A stretch of DNA of 64,000 bases from Bradyrhizobium lablabi (lineage in GTDB: Bacteria > Pseudomonadota > Alphaproteobacteria > Rhizobiales > Xanthobacteraceae). Below are positions 16,530 to 25,936 of the stretch, in pieces. Position 1 is the first letter of the stretch; each line of letters opens with the position of its first letter. The position numbers and the translations under genes are program-made. The notes under the pieces were generated by a model, which was given only the letters and a program-made list of their open reading frames with translations, was not told the origin of the DNA and searched no databases. The DNA lies in contig NZ_LT670844.1 of NCBI RefSeq assembly GCF_900141755.1, forward strand, positions 992,001-1,056,000, read 5' to 3'.

Positions 16530-17152
16530 GCGCCCCAATGAGCACGGCAACCAACACCCCCGCCCGCAACACCAAGGTGATGAACCGCTTCGATCTCACC
16601 TCACGGCTGATTGCAAAACTGAAGAACGAGGAGGCCGTGGTCGGCGGCATCGGCAATACCAATTTCGATCTTTGGGCGGCCGGCCATCGCCCGCAGAATT
16701 TTTACATGCTGGGCAGCATGGGGCTTGCCTTCCCGATTGCGCTCGGCGTCGCACTAGCCCAGCCCAAGCGCCGCGTTTTCGCGCTTGAGGGCGATGGCTC
16801 GCTTTTGATGCAGATGGGGTGCCTGTCGACGATCGCGGCGCTCAAGCCGCAAAACCTCACCATGATCGTGATGGATAACGGCGTTTACCAAATCACCGGC
16901 GCGCAGCCGACGCCGGCCGCTTCCGTCTCGGACCTCGTCGCGATTGCGATTGGCTGCGGACTTGCCAACAGCGCCTGGGCGGCCGACGAAGAGGACTTCG
17001 AGCGCCTGGTCGACCAATCCATGTCCGCGTCCGCGCCGACGCTGATCGGGGTGCGCATCGACGACAAGCCGGGCGTCGGAACCACCCGTCGGGATCCCGT
17101 GCAGATCAGGGAGCGCTTTATGGTTGGTCTTGGCGCGCGGCAGGCGCTGTGA
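16526..17152 (+). CDS. ThDP-dependent decarboxylase, beta (PP) subunit, ComE-like
   Basis: A 208-residue ThDP-diphosphate-binding subunit. It contains GIGNTNFDLWAAGHRP, the dimer/ThDP contact MLGSMGLAFPIALGVALA, and the Mg-ThDP motif starting EGDGSLLMQMGCLSTIAAL and ending in MDNGVYQ. It completes the active site with the alpha subunit. A single polypeptide would be usual for phosphonopyruvate decarboxylase, while split subunits are typical of ComDE sulfopyruvate decarboxylase. A hairpin follows its stop codon. Confidence 0.86.
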   Translation: MSAPMSTATNTPARNTKVMNRFDLTSRLIAKLKNEEAVVGGIGNTNFDLWAAGHRPQNFYMLGSMGLAFPIALGVALAQPKRRVFALEGDGSLLMQMGCLSTIAALKPQNLTMIVMDNGVYQITGAQPTPAASVSDLVAIAIGCGLANSAWAADEEDFERLVDQSMSASAPTLIGVRIDDKPGVGTTRRDPVQIRERFMVGLGARQAL

Positions 17153-17161
17153 CGGGGATTC

Positions 17162-17190
17162 GTTAACGGCGCGCGGTATCGCGCGTTAAC
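17162..17190 (+). terminator. Hairpin downstream of the decarboxylase operon
   Basis: GTTAACG-G-CGCG (17162-17173, one bulged G) pairs with CGCGCGTTAAC (17180-17190), loop CGGTAT. It starts 10 bp after the beta-subunit stop. There is no T run, so it may be a weak terminator or an RNA-stabilising hairpin. Confidence 0.4.
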
Positions 17191-17253
17191 TACACCAACA
17201 ACGCACGGCCGCGTGAGCGGTTATCGAGCGGTGAACCGTGCTATCCCGGCCCG

Positions 17254-17616
17254 ATGACCACCCTTGTTAGATTGTTCGCCTGGCTCCTGGCCTTAGCCGT
17301 CACCTTCGCAACCCTGGGACCGCCACGCTTCCGGCCGCACTCCGACCTCGGTCAGGATGGCGAGCATGCGCTCGCCTTCGTGCTGATCGGTCTCGCATTC
17401 GGCTTGGCCTATGCGCGAAATCGGCTGCTCACCTCGGTGGTGTCGATCGCAGCCATCGGCATCCTTGAAATCCTGCAGCTCTGGGTGCCGGGACGGCATG
17501 CGCGGTTCGAAGATTTTGTCGTCGACGCGCTGGCGGCCTGTGCCGGCTTCACGCTTGCGGCTGCGCTTGACTGGATCATTCAACGCTCGCGCCGATCCAG
17601 CGCCAATGCCGTCTAG
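17254..17616 (+). CDS. VanZ-like membrane protein
   Basis: A 120-residue protein with four hydrophobic helices. It carries the VanZ-family hallmarks: a conserved DKxxH-like position represented by QDGEHALAFVLIGL, ILEILQLWVPGRHARFEDF and DFVVDALAACAG. The family is named for a glycopeptide-resistance accessory protein but is widespread, and its function here is unknown. The spacing to the decarboxylase gene (101 bp with a hairpin) argues for a separate unit. Confidence 0.72.
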   Translation: MTTLVRLFAWLLALAVTFATLGPPRFRPHSDLGQDGEHALAFVLIGLAFGLAYARNRLLTSVVSIAAIGILEILQLWVPGRHARFEDFVVDALAACAGFTLAAALDWIIQRSRRSSANAV

Positions 17617-17622
17617 CCTTAA

Positions 17623-17658
17623 AAAATCCCCGCGGGAAACAAATCCCGCGAGGATTTT
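17623..17658. terminator. Bidirectional rho-independent terminator
   Basis: AAAATCC-C-CGCGGGA (from 17623) pairs with TCCCGCG-A-GGATTTT (to 17658) around the loop AACAAA: fourteen pairs with one mismatch, and A/T runs on both sides. It sits between the convergent VanZ-like gene (ends 17616) and the DUF1236 gene (ends 17677) and can serve both. Confidence 0.8.
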
Positions 17659-17676
17659 GGCAAGTCGGCCGCTCGG

Positions 17677-18066
17677 TTAGTCGATGATCTTGATGATCTT
17701 GCGCGTCCGCGGCTCGACGATCACCCGCCGGTCATTGACGAGCGCGTAGCGATACTCCGTGTAGTTGGGGACCGGCCGCAATTCGACGGTTGGCGGCAAC
17801 GGTTCGCCCACCACAACACGCTCACGTACCGTCACCGAGGGTGCACGCTCGCCCTGAATGGATGTGATGACGGCGCTCGGGATTTCCAGACCGGCGCCGA
17901 CAGCCGCACCGACCGTACCGCCGACGATCTCGCCGACCGGTCCACCGACTTCGCCGCCGGCACGGGCGCCGTTCGCAGCACCTGTCGCCGTGGTGGATTG
18001 AGCGAACGCCGCGCCCGATGCAAACAGCGACGCTGCAATCAATGAGACAGCAATGTGCTTCTTCAT
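17677..18066 (-). CDS. Exported DUF1236-domain protein
   Basis: A 129-residue protein with a clear signal peptide (MKKHIAVSLIAASLFASGAAFA). A glycine-rich middle follows (GGEVGGPVGEIVGGTVGAAVGAG), then the C-terminal DUF1236-type repeat unit ending with YTEYRYALVNDRRVIVEPRTR. GGAGGAACT directly before the ATG at 18066 fixes the start, although the frame is open further upstream. DUF1236 proteins are common periplasmic or cell-surface proteins of rhizobia with no known function. Confidence 0.8.
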   Translation of the reverse strand: MKKHIAVSLIAASLFASGAAFAQSTTATGAANGARAGGEVGGPVGEIVGGTVGAAVGAGLEIPSAVITSIQGERAPSVTVRERVVVGEPLPPTVELRPVPNYTEYRYALVNDRRVIVEPRTRKIIKIID

Positions 18067-18211
18067 AGTTCCTCCAGTCAATTTTGTTGACATCCCGTCA
18101 ACAGCGGGACCGGAGAGACGTTCCACGCGACTGAGGGGGGTTCCATCGCGAACCCTGTCGTCATCGCGGCGAATGAAGTTCCGAAAAATTGGAACATGGA
18201 GAATCCAAAAA

Positions 18212-18258
18212 TTCGTCATTCCGGGTCGACGCGACGACGCGTGTCCCGGAATGACGAA
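18212..18258. repeat. Dispersed palindromic repeat, short form (TTCGTCAT...ATGACGAA)
   Basis: TTCGTCATTCCGGG (18212-18225) and CCCGGAATGACGAA (18245-18258) form a perfect 14-bp inverted repeat immediately downstream of the acyl-CoA synthetase gene. The ends match those of the larger elements at 23260-23409 and 37593-37723, so it is probably one member of a genome-wide family. Confidence 0.7.
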
Positions 18259-18262
18259 CTCT

Positions 18263-20392
18263 TTACAACAACCCCGCGCCGCGCGCCCATTTGTATTTCG
18301 CGCCCAGCACGGCGACCGGGATTTCGGTCGAGTAGGCGTAGGCGACGATGCCGTTCTGGTAGAGATAGTCGGCGGCCTCCTCGACCTCGATATCGCCGGC
18401 GAGCGAAGCCACCATCGGCTTTTCGATGCCCTTGGCCTTCATCTCCTTCTTCACTTCCACCATGTTCCGCGCAAACACCATCGGCGGCGTCACGATGGTG
18501 TGCCAGTAGCCCAGGATCAGCGCATGGATGCGCGGGTCTTCGAGCCCGAGCTTTACCGTATTGACGTATGTGATCGGCGGCTCGCCGCCGGTGATGTCGA
18601 CGGGATTGCCGGCAGCGCCGAACGGCGGGATGAATTTGCGGAACGCCGCGTCGAGATCAGGCGGGATCGTCATCAGCGACAATTTGTTGTCGATACAGGC
18701 GTCCGACAGCAGCACGCCCGAGCCGCCGGCGCCGGTGATGATGACGACGTTTTCCCCTTTCGGCGTCGGCAGCACCGGGACGCCGCGGGCGAATTCCAGC
18801 ATGTCGCGCAGCGACCGCGCGCGGATCACGCCGGACTGGTTGAACACATCCTCATAGATCTTGTCGTTGCCCGCGAGCGCGCCGGTGTGCGAGCTTGCGG
18901 CCTTGGCGCCGGCCGAAGTGCGTCCGGCTTTGAGCACCACGATCGGCTTCTTCTTCGACACCCGCTTTGCGACTTCGGCAAACGCCCGGCCGTCCTTCAA
19001 ATCCTCGCAATGCTGCGCGATGATTTGGGTATTGTCGTCCTGCTCGAAGAACGTCAACAGATCGTCCTCGTCGATATCGGACTTGTTGCCGAGGCCGACG
19101 ATCGCCGAGACGCCCATTTTCGCCGAGCGCGAAAAGCCGATGATCGCCATGCCGATGCCGCCGGATTGCGATGACAGCGCGGCCTGGCCCTTGACGTCGT
19201 AGGCGGTGCAGAACGTCGCGCACAGATTGGCGTGGGTATAATAGAAGCCGTAGATGTTCGGCCCCATCAGGCGGATGCCGTATTTCTGTCCGATCGCCTG
19301 GATTTCTTCCTGGCCCTTCACATTGCCGGTCTCGGCATAGCCGGAGGGAATGAGAATAGCGCCGACGACCTTCTTTTCCCCGCATTCGATCAGCGCACCG
19401 GCGACGAGACTTGCCGGGATCGCAAACACCGCGATATCGACCTCGCCCGGGATATCCTTGACCGACTTGTAGACCTTCTTGCCCAGGATCTCCTCGGCCT
19501 TGGGATGGATCGGATAGATCTCGCCCTTGTAGCCGCCGTTGATGAGATTCTTCATCACGGAGTTGCCGATCTTGCCGTTCTCGCTGGAAGCGCCGATCAC
19601 CGCGACCGCTTTCGGCTTCATGATCCGGTTCATCTGGCGCACGATGTCGTCGTGGTTCGGCCGCGGGCGCGGCGGCTTTGGCGCGAAGTCGACGACAATG
19701 CGCACGTCGGCGGCGACAGCGGCATCTTTGGTCGCGAATACCGGGTTCAAATCCATTTCGGCGATCTCAGGGAAATCGGTAACCAGCTTCGAGACGTTGA
19801 TAATGATGTCGGCGATCGCCTCGCGGTTGGCGGGGTCGCTGCCGCGCACGCCCTTGAGCATCTCATGGGCCTGGATGCCGTCCAGCATCGAGAGCGCGTC
19901 CTGCTTCGTCGCCGGCGCGAGGCGGAAGGTGATGTCTTTCAACACCTCGACCAATACCCCGCCGAGGCCGAACGCCACCAGCTTTCCGAACGAGCCGTCG
20001 GTCACCGCGCCGACGATGACCTCCTGTCCGCCCGTCAGCATCTGCTGAATCTGTACGCCCTCGATCTTGGCGTCGGATTTGTATTTCTTCGCATTCGCCA
20101 AGATCGTCGCGTAGTTGGTTTCGACTTCCGCAGCAGTCTTGACGCCGACCATCACGCCGCCGGCTTCGGTCTTGTGCAGGATGTCCGGCGAGACGATTTT
20201 CATCACGACCGGAAAACCCATGTCGGTCGCGATCCCGGCCGCCTCGGTTGCGGATTTGGCCACGCCCTCTTTCGGGACGGGAATGCCATAGGCGTCGCAG
20301 ACCAGTTTGCCTTCCGGCGCCGTCAGGCTGGTGCGTTTGTCCGCCTTGACTGAATCGAGTATTTTGCGGACCGCATCCTTGGAATTCGACAT
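18263..20392 (-). CDS. NDP-forming acyl-CoA synthetase (acetate-CoA ligase family), oxalate locus
   Basis: A 709-residue two-part enzyme. Residues about 1-230 form an ATP-grasp domain (VVMKIVSPDILHKTEAGGVM, then a GGQEVIVGAVTDGSFG segment). Residues about 260-700 carry a CoA-binding Rossmann fold (AVIGASSENGKIGNSVMKNL) and succinyl-CoA-ligase-like domains with the phosphohistidine-type segment SSHTGALAGND. The ATP-grasp domain precedes the CoA-binding part, the reverse of the commonest order. GGGAGGAAGCC before the ATG at 20392 fixes the start. It is divergent from the GntR regulator of the oxalate genes, with two identical operators between them. The acyl substrate is unknown; oxalate, formate or acetate are reasonable guesses from context. 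Confidence 0.86.
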   Translation of the reverse strand: MSNSKDAVRKILDSVKADKRTSLTAPEGKLVCDAYGIPVPKEGVAKSATEAAGIATDMGFPVVMKIVSPDILHKTEAGGVMVGVKTAAEVETNYATILANAKKYKSDAKIEGVQIQQMLTGGQEVIVGAVTDGSFGKLVAFGLGGVLVEVLKDITFRLAPATKQDALSMLDGIQAHEMLKGVRGSDPANREAIADIIINVSKLVTDFPEIAEMDLNPVFATKDAAVAADVRIVVDFAPKPPRPRPNHDDIVRQMNRIMKPKAVAVIGASSENGKIGNSVMKNLINGGYKGEIYPIHPKAEEILGKKVYKSVKDIPGEVDIAVFAIPASLVAGALIECGEKKVVGAILIPSGYAETGNVKGQEEIQAIGQKYGIRLMGPNIYGFYYTHANLCATFCTAYDVKGQAALSSQSGGIGMAIIGFSRSAKMGVSAIVGLGNKSDIDEDDLLTFFEQDDNTQIIAQHCEDLKDGRAFAEVAKRVSKKKPIVVLKAGRTSAGAKAASSHTGALAGNDKIYEDVFNQSGVIRARSLRDMLEFARGVPVLPTPKGENVVIITGAGGSGVLLSDACIDNKLSLMTIPPDLDAAFRKFIPPFGAAGNPVDITGGEPPITYVNTVKLGLEDPRIHALILGYWHTIVTPPMVFARNMVEVKKEMKAKGIEKPMVASLAGDIEVEEAADYLYQNGIVAYAYSTEIPVAVLGAKYKWARGAGLL

Positions 20393-20548
20393 TGGCTTCC
20401 TCCCCGAGGTCATTTTTTTCGTTCGTCGGCACGATCTCGTTGTGTCAGAACAGTGCTGGCATGCGCGCGATCGGTTTTCCGGTGATCGCAAACGCGGCAT
20501 CCGCGTGTGCGGCGGCTTGCTCCGGCCGCTGGGATCGTAGGCTGATTA

Positions 20549-20565
20549 TGGCATTTGGTATGCCA
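20549..20565. promoter_or_regulatory. GntR operator, oxalate regulon, copy 1
   Basis: TGGCATTTGGTATGCCA, a palindrome with 6-bp arms (TGGCAT/ATGCCA), 157 bp before the acyl-CoA synthetase start and 138 bp before the GntR start. It is identical over 17 bp to the copy at 20630. Confidence 0.65.
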
Positions 20566-20629
20566 GAAGCGAGGTTGTCAAGGCGCGATGCCTCGTGAAA
20601 ACGCCGAAAATAGGCGCAGCTTGACATTC

Positions 20630-20646
20630 TGGCATTTGGTATGCCA
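20630..20646. promoter_or_regulatory. GntR operator, oxalate regulon, copy 2
   Basis: An identical 17-bp palindrome, 81 bp from copy 1 and 57 bp before the GntR start. TTGACA at 20621-20626 lies just upstream and may be a -35 element that bound repressor would mask. Confidence 0.65.
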
Positions 20647-20702
20647 AAAATCTAATCGATATTTTTCTGATAGAGGACGTCTCCGGCTGGAGCAGATCCG
20701 TC

Positions 20703-21431
20703 ATGCCCACGCGCAAACAACCCAAGGCGTCGCCCACCATGGCTGAGCCAGACATCGCAATCGTCCGCATCGTCCCCGAGACCAGCTTCAAGAACAAGGC
20801 CTATGAGGCGTTGAAGGAAGCAATCCTCAAGATGGACATCTATGCGACGCCCGAGCCCGTCATGCTCGACGAGCGCGCACTGTCGGAACGCCTCGGCGTC
20901 AGCCGCACCCCGATCCGAGAGGCGATCGCAATGCTGGAGCAGGACGGTTTTGTGAAGACCGTGCCGCGCCGTGGCATTGTCGTGGTGCGCCGGACCAAGA
21001 CCGAGATCGTCGACATGATCCGCGCCTGGGCCGCGCTCGAGAGCATGGCCGCGCGGCTGATCACGACTACCGCGCGCAAGAAAGACATTTCGGCGCTGCG
21101 CGACTTCTTCAAGGATTTTAACAGCGATCGCTTGCCGCAGGATCATGTCGAGGAATATTCCAGGGCCAACATCGCCTTCCACCAGGCGCTGATCTCGCTC
21201 AGCGAGTCGCCGGTTTTGGTCGACATGACCAACGACATCCTCTTGCACGTGCGGGGCTACCGCCAATTGACGATCGGACGCAAGGATCGCACCGCGACGT
21301 CGCTGCCCGAGCACATGTCGATCATCGAAGCGCTGGAAGCGCGCGACACCGAACTCGCCGAGAAGCGCGCCCGCGATCATACGCTCGGCCTTGCCGCCTA
21401 TGTGGAAGCCCACGGGCAAGAGCTGTTTTAA
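20703..21431 (+). CDS. GntR-family regulator with FCD domain, probable oxalate regulon repressor
   Basis: A 242-residue regulator. The winged helix (about 25-90) contains [20 protein letters not shown], the FCD-subfamily recognition helix. The C-terminal helical ligand-binding domain carries the usual D/H metal-ligand positions ([22 protein letters not shown]). It is divergent from the acyl-CoA synthetase and 77 bp ahead of oxalyl-CoA decarboxylase on the same strand. Two identical palindromes lie in its promoter region, with variants before the antiporter, the CBS protein and a small gene. The inducer is plausibly oxalate or a CoA ester. Confidence 0.88.
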   Translation: MPTRKQPKASPTMAEPDIAIVRIVPETSFKNKAYEALKEAILKMDIYATPEPVMLDERALSERLGVSRTPIREAIAMLEQDGFVKTVPRRGIVVVRRTKTEIVDMIRAWAALESMAARLITTTARKKDISALRDFFKDFNSDRLPQDHVEEYSRANIAFHQALISLSESPVLVDMTNDILLHVRGYRQLTIGRKDRTATSLPEHMSIIEALEARDTELAEKRARDHTLGLAAYVEAHGQELF

Positions 21432-21508
21432 CAAAGCCACTGACTTGGGCGGTCACTGTGCAGACGAAAACCTCGTCGCAACAAGAAACGATCAGGGAGA
21501 CCCGGCCG

Positions 21509-23242
21509 ATGCTGAACACCGCGAGCAAGACCGAGGCGAGCGACGCCCATGACGAACTGACCGACGGCTTTCATCTCGTCATCGACGCCCTCAAGCTCAA
21601 TGGCATCACCACGATCTACGGCGTGCCCGGCATCCCGATCACGGATTTGGGACGCATGGCGCAGGCCGCGGGCATCCGTGTCATCTCGTTCCGCCACGAG
21701 CAGAATGCCGGTAACGCCGCGGCGATCGCCGGTTACCTGACCAAACAGCCCGGTGTCTGCCTCACGGTGTCGGCGCCCGGCTTTCTCAACGGCCTCACCG
21801 CGCTCGCCAACGCCACCACCAACTGCTTCCCGATGATTTTGATCAGTGGCTCATCGGAGCGCGAGATCGTCGACCTGCAGCAGGGCGACTATGAAGAGAT
21901 GGATCAGCTCGCGATCGCAAAACCGCTGTGCAAGGCGGCGTTCCGCGTGCTGCACGCCGCCGACATCGGCATTGGTCTGGCGCGCGCGATCCGCGCCGCC
22001 GTGTCGGGGCGGCCGGGCGGCGTCTATCTCGACCTGCCCGCAAAACTCTTTTCGCAGGTCATGAAGGCGGATGCCGGCGCCAAATCGCTGGTCCGGGTGA
22101 TCGACGCGGCACCGGCCCAGATCCCGGCACCATCAGCGGTCAAGCGCGCGCTCGATGTTCTCAAGAGCGCAAAACGTCCGCTGATCATTCTCGGCAAGGG
22201 CGCGGCCTACGCGCAGGCGGATGATTCGATCCGCACCCTGGTCGAGAAGAGCGGCGTTCCCTTCCTGCCGATGAGCATGGCCAAGGGCCTGTTGCCCGAC
22301 ACTCATCCGCAATGCGCGGGCGCCGCGCGCTCGACGGTATTGAAGGACGCCGACGTGGTGATGCTGATCGGCGCGCGCCTCAACTGGCTGTTGTCGCATG
22401 GCAAGGGCAAGAGTTGGGGCGAAGCGCCGAAAAAATTCATCCAGATCGACATCGAGCCCAAGGAGATGGACTCCAATGTCGAGATCGCAGCCCCCGTGGT
22501 CGGCGATATCGGCTCCTGCGTCGCCGCACTTCTTGAATCCATGGGCAGCAACTGGCCGGCCGCGCCGGCCGACTGGGTCGGTACCGTCAATGCGAAGCGG
22601 GAGGAAAACATCGCAAAAATGGCGCCGCGGCTGATGAACAACAAATCGCCGATGGACTATCACGGTGCGCTCGGGGCGCTGCGCAGCATCATCAAGGAGC
22701 GGCCGGACGCCATCCTCGTCAACGAAGGCGCCAACACGCTCGATCTCGCCCGCGGCGTCATCGACATGTACAAACCGCGCAAACGCCTGGATGTCGGCAC
22801 CTGGGGCGTGATGGGCATCGGCATGGGCTTTGCCATTGGTGCCGCGATCGAAACCGGCAAGCCCGTGCTCGCGGTCGAAGGCGACAGCGCCTTTGGTTTC
22901 TCCGGCATGGAGGTCGAGACCATCTGCCGCTACAATTTGCCGGTCTGCGTCGTCATCTTCAACAATGACGGCATCTATCGCGGCACCGACGTCAATCCGA
23001 CCGGCGGTCCCGATGTTGCGACCACCGTCTTCGTCAAGGGCTCGCGCTACGACAAGATGATGGAGGCGTTCGGCGGCACAGGCGTCAATGCGACGACGCC
23101 CGACGAGTTGAAGCGCGCCGTCAACGCGGCGATGGATTCCGGCAAGCCTACCCTGATCAACGCCGTGATCGATCCCGCGGCCGGCTCCGAGAGCGGCCGC
23201 ATCGGCAACCTCAACCCGCAAAGCGTGCTGAAGAAGAAATGA
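21509..23242 (+). CDS. oxc: Oxalyl-CoA decarboxylase
   Basis: A 577-residue ThDP enzyme converting oxalyl-CoA to formyl-CoA and CO2. The PYR domain has the catalytic E64 in [18 protein letters not shown]. The OXC-type [20 protein letters not shown] loop follows. The middle domain is FAD/ADP-binding-like, and the PP domain has the ThDP-Mg motif [19 protein letters not shown] ending NNDGIYRG. The ATG at 21509 (AGGGAGA upstream) gives a length like known OXC proteins (about 565-580); the frame opens 17 codons earlier at 21458. It forms an operon with the transferase gene downstream, though a palindromic repeat separates them. Confidence 0.95.
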   Translation: MLNTASKTEASDAHDELTDGFHLVIDALKLNGITTIYGVPGIPITDLGRMAQAAGIRVISFRHEQNAGNAAAIAGYLTKQPGVCLTVSAPGFLNGLTALANATTNCFPMILISGSSEREIVDLQQGDYEEMDQLAIAKPLCKAAFRVLHAADIGIGLARAIRAAVSGRPGGVYLDLPAKLFSQVMKADAGAKSLVRVIDAAPAQIPAPSAVKRALDVLKSAKRPLIILGKGAAYAQADDSIRTLVEKSGVPFLPMSMAKGLLPDTHPQCAGAARSTVLKDADVVMLIGARLNWLLSHGKGKSWGEAPKKFIQIDIEPKEMDSNVEIAAPVVGDIGSCVAALLESMGSNWPAAPADWVGTVNAKREENIAKMAPRLMNNKSPMDYHGALGALRSIIKERPDAILVNEGANTLDLARGVIDMYKPRKRLDVGTWGVMGIGMGFAIGAAIETGKPVLAVEGDSAFGFSGMEVETICRYNLPVCVVIFNNDGIYRGTDVNPTGGPDVATTVFVKGSRYDKMMEAFGGTGVNATTPDELKRAVNAAMDSGKPTLINAVIDPAAGSESGRIGNLNPQSVLKKK

Positions 23243-23259
23243 ACGGGCCTAACCATCAA

Positions 23260-23409
23260 CGTCATCCCCCGCCACCGGGTCTCGGCTTCGGCGAGCCCGA
23301 TGACAGGCTCCGGCGGGGGATCCAGTACCCACCGAACTATCGTGACATGAGAGCTGTGCCCAATTTAACCGACGGTGAGTACTGGATGCCCGCCTTCGCG
23401 GGCATGACG
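23260..23409. repeat. Dispersed palindromic repeat between oxc and frc
   Basis: It begins CGTCATCCCCCGCC (23260) and ends GCGGGCATGACG (to 23409). Internal inverted segments include ATCCAGTACCCA against GAGTACTGGAT. It is non-coding and lies inside the oxc-frc transcript, where it may act on mRNA stability. The termini are like those of 18212-18258 and 37593-37723. Confidence 0.7.
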
Positions 23410-23434
23410 GCGTCACACTTATGGAGAGAGTAAG

Positions 23435-24712
23435 ATGACAAAGGCGCTCGAGGGCGTTCGCATTCTCGATTTCACCCACGTCCAGTCGGGCCCGACCTGC
23501 ACGCAATTGCTGGCCTGGTTCGGCGCCGACGTGATCAAGGTCGAGCGCCCCGGGGTCGGCGACATCACCCGCGGTCAATTGCAGGACATCCCCAAGGTCG
23601 ACAGCCTGTATTTCACCATGCTCAACCACAACAAGCGCTCGATCACGCTCGACACCAAGAACCCGAAGGGCAAGGAAGTCCTGACCGCGCTGATCAAGCA
23701 ATGCGACGTGCTGGTGGAAAATTTCGGCCCCGGCGTGCTCGACCGCATGGGATTTCCGTGGGAGAAGATCCAAAGCATCAATCCGAAGATGATCGTGGCC
23801 TCGATCAAGGGTTTCGGGCCCGGGCCTTACGAAGACTGCAAGGTCTATGAGAACGTCGCGCAATGCACCGGCGGCGCGGCATCGACCACCGGCTTTCGCG
23901 ACGGCCTGCCGCTGGTCACCGGCGCGCAGATCGGCGACAGCGGCACCGGGCTGCATTTGGCGCTCGGCATCGTCACCGCGCTCTATCAGCGCACCGTCAC
24001 GGGCAAGGGACAAAAGGTCACCGCCGCGATGCAGGACGGCGTGCTCAATCTCGCGCGCGTAAAACTGCGCGATCAGCAGCGCCTCGCTTATGGTCCGCTC
24101 AAGGAATACAGCCAGTTCGGCGAAGGCATTCCGTTTGGCGACGCGGTGCCGCGCGCAGGCAACGATTCCGGCGGCGGCCAGCCCGGCCGCATCCTGAAGT
24201 GCAAGGGCTGGGAGACCGATCCCAACGCCTACATCTACTTCATCACGCAAGCGCCGGTCTGGGAGAAGATTTGCGACGTCATCGGCGAGCCCGGCTGGAA
24301 GACCCATCCCGATTACGCCAAGCCCCCTGCCCGGCTGTCACGCCTCAACGAGATCTTTTCGCGCATCGAGCAATGGACGATGACCAAGACCAAGTTCGAG
24401 GCGATGGAGATCCTCAACAAGGACGACATCCCCTGCGGCCCGATCCTGTCGATGAAGGAACTCGCCGAAGACCAATCGCTGCGTGCCACCGGCACCGTGG
24501 TCGAGGTCGATCATCCCGAGCGCGGCAAGTATTTGTCGGTCGGCAATCCCATCAAGATGTCGGACAGCCCGACCGAGGTGAAGCGCTCGCCGCTGCTCGG
24601 CGAACACACCGACGAGATTTTGCGGCAGGTGCTCGGCTTGACCGATCACCAGGTGGCGGAGATCCACGATTCCGGCGCGCTCGATCCGCCGCGCAAGCTC
24701 GCCGCCGAATAG
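23435..24712 (+). CDS. frc: Formyl-CoA:oxalate CoA-transferase
   Basis: A 425-residue class III CoA-transferase that moves CoA from formyl-CoA to oxalate, supplying oxalyl-CoA for Oxc. It has the N-terminal [20 protein letters not shown] block, the catalytic aspartate D168 in [11 protein letters not shown] and the glycine loop NDSGGGQPG near residue 258. Length matches the family (about 425-430). GGAGAGAG precedes the ATG at 23435. It ends 16 bp from the convergent sulfite-exporter-like gene, which marks the boundary to the inserted sulfide cassette. Confidence 0.95.
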   Translation: MTKALEGVRILDFTHVQSGPTCTQLLAWFGADVIKVERPGVGDITRGQLQDIPKVDSLYFTMLNHNKRSITLDTKNPKGKEVLTALIKQCDVLVENFGPGVLDRMGFPWEKIQSINPKMIVASIKGFGPGPYEDCKVYENVAQCTGGAASTTGFRDGLPLVTGAQIGDSGTGLHLALGIVTALYQRTVTGKGQKVTAAMQDGVLNLARVKLRDQQRLAYGPLKEYSQFGEGIPFGDAVPRAGNDSGGGQPGRILKCKGWETDPNAYIYFITQAPVWEKICDVIGEPGWKTHPDYAKPPARLSRLNEIFSRIEQWTMTKTKFEAMEILNKDDIPCGPILSMKELAEDQSLRATGTVVEVDHPERGKYLSVGNPIKMSDSPTEVKRSPLLGEHTDEILRQVLGLTDHQVAEIHDSGALDPPRKLAAE

Positions 24713-24728
24713 GCAGGCTGGACCTTCC

Positions 24729-25508
24729 CTAACTCATCATCGCTTGTCCACTGCGATAGAGGACGTAGCCGGCCACGACGAAGATCAGGGCCGCGAAGAT
24801 GCGCGTCAGCGTATCTTTGCCGTGCGACAGCCGATTGGCCAGCATCATGCCGGCGAGCCCACCCACGATGCCGCCGGCGATGAACTCGCCGGCGAGCCGC
24901 CAATCGACCAGACCGGACAGCGAGTAGTTGATCGCCGTGGCGAGCCCGAAGCTGCCCACCGCCAGCAGCGAGGAGCCTACTGCCTTGATCATCGGCATGC
25001 GGGTAGCCAGCATCAGGCCCGGCACGATCAGGAATCCGCCGCCGATGCCGAAGAATCCCGACGCCATACCGGCGAGGAACGCGACTGCCGCCGTCAGCAG
25101 GCAGGTTGCGAGATTGGCCTCCCGCTCGGCCGCACCATTTTCACGGCGCGGCCGCAGCATCATCGCACCAACGGCGACCATGATGAGCCCGAACAGAAAC
25201 AGCAGCCGATTGCCGTCGACGAGCTTGCCGAGGCTCGATCCGGCGAAGGCGCCGAGCGTGCCGACGACGGCGAAGATGACGGCACATCGCCAGCGGACGT
25301 TTCCGGCGCGGGCATGGCCGGCGAGATTGGCGAAAGCATTCACCGAAACCGCAAGTGCGCCGGTGCCGATCGCGACATGGGGCTGAGCCACGCCCACGAC
25401 GTAGAGCAACAGCGGCGTTGCGAGGATGGAGCCGCCGCCTCCGACCAGTCCGAGCGAAAACCCGACCAGCGCTCCAGAACTCAGCGCGGCGCTGATCATC
25501 GCGGTCAT
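24729..25508 (-). CDS. TSUP (TauE/SafE) family membrane exporter
   Basis: A 259-residue protein with about eight hydrophobic helices in two related halves. Each half begins with a glycine-rich motif (GFSLGLVGGGGSILATPLLL and MASGFFGIGGGFLIVPGLML). TSUP proteins move sulfite, thiosulfate or sulfoacetate-type anions. It is the last gene of a five-gene sulfide-detoxification operon and overlaps the repressor gene by 4 bp. Export of sulfite produced by the persulfide dioxygenase is the natural reading. Confidence 0.88.
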   Translation of the reverse strand: MTAMISAALSSGALVGFSLGLVGGGGSILATPLLLYVVGVAQPHVAIGTGALAVSVNAFANLAGHARAGNVRWRCAVIFAVVGTLGAFAGSSLGKLVDGNRLLFLFGLIMVAVGAMMLRPRRENGAAEREANLATCLLTAAVAFLAGMASGFFGIGGGFLIVPGLMLATRMPMIKAVGSSLLAVGSFGLATAINYSLSGLVDWRLAGEFIAGGIVGGLAGMMLANRLSHGKDTLTRIFAALIFVVAGYVLYRSGQAMMS

Positions 25509-25936
25509 AGTGCGCTCCTGCCACCCGGCTCGACGCGGGCGAACATGGCAGCTTCAGTGAACTTCCTGCGAGCTGGCGTGGCCTGTGGCGCCGGGACGGC
25601 AGACGTGAGATCCGGCATCTCTCCACAAAAAATCTGGTGCAGGGTCGCAAGCAGGGCGACCGCTCGCTGATCCGAAATCCGGTAGAAGACCTGCTTGGCC
25701 TCGCGACGCGCCTCGACGATGCCGCTCTCACGCAGCTCGGCGAGCTGTTGCGACAGGCTTGGCTGGCGAAGACCGAGATCGGTTTCCAGATCGCCCACGG
25801 AGCGTTCGCCGTCGAGCAGCGCGCAGGCGATCATGAGCCGGTTTGGATTGGCGAGGCTCTTCATGAACGAGCTGGCAGCCTCCGCCTTCTCGCGCGTGAC
25901 CGTAGAGTCGCGTTTCTGTGGCTTGCGCATGATCAT
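25505..25936 (-). CDS. bigR: BigR/SqrR-type ArsR-family sulfide-responsive repressor
   Basis: A 143-residue winged-helix repressor. The recognition region is DLGLRQPSLSQQLAELRESG. Cysteines C38 (MIACALLDGE) and C104 (HQIFCGEMP) are 66 residues apart, the same separation as the redox pair of SqrR/BigR that forms a disulfide or tetrasulfide with persulfide and releases DNA. It overlaps the genes on both sides by 4 bp. The probable operator is the AT-rich palindrome at 27964-27995, between this operon and sqr. Confidence 0.88.
   Translation of the reverse strand: MIMRKPQKRDSTVTREKAEAASSFMKSLANPNRLMIACALLDGERSVGDLETDLGLRQPSLSQQLAELRESGIVEARREAKQVFYRISDQRAVALLATLHQIFCGEMPDLTSAVPAPQATPARRKFTEAAMFARVEPGGRSAL

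Noticed and set aside
19232..20353. 373-residue plus-strand frame opposite the acyl-CoA synthetase
   Set aside because: Low-complexity D/H/R-rich shadow with no start signal.
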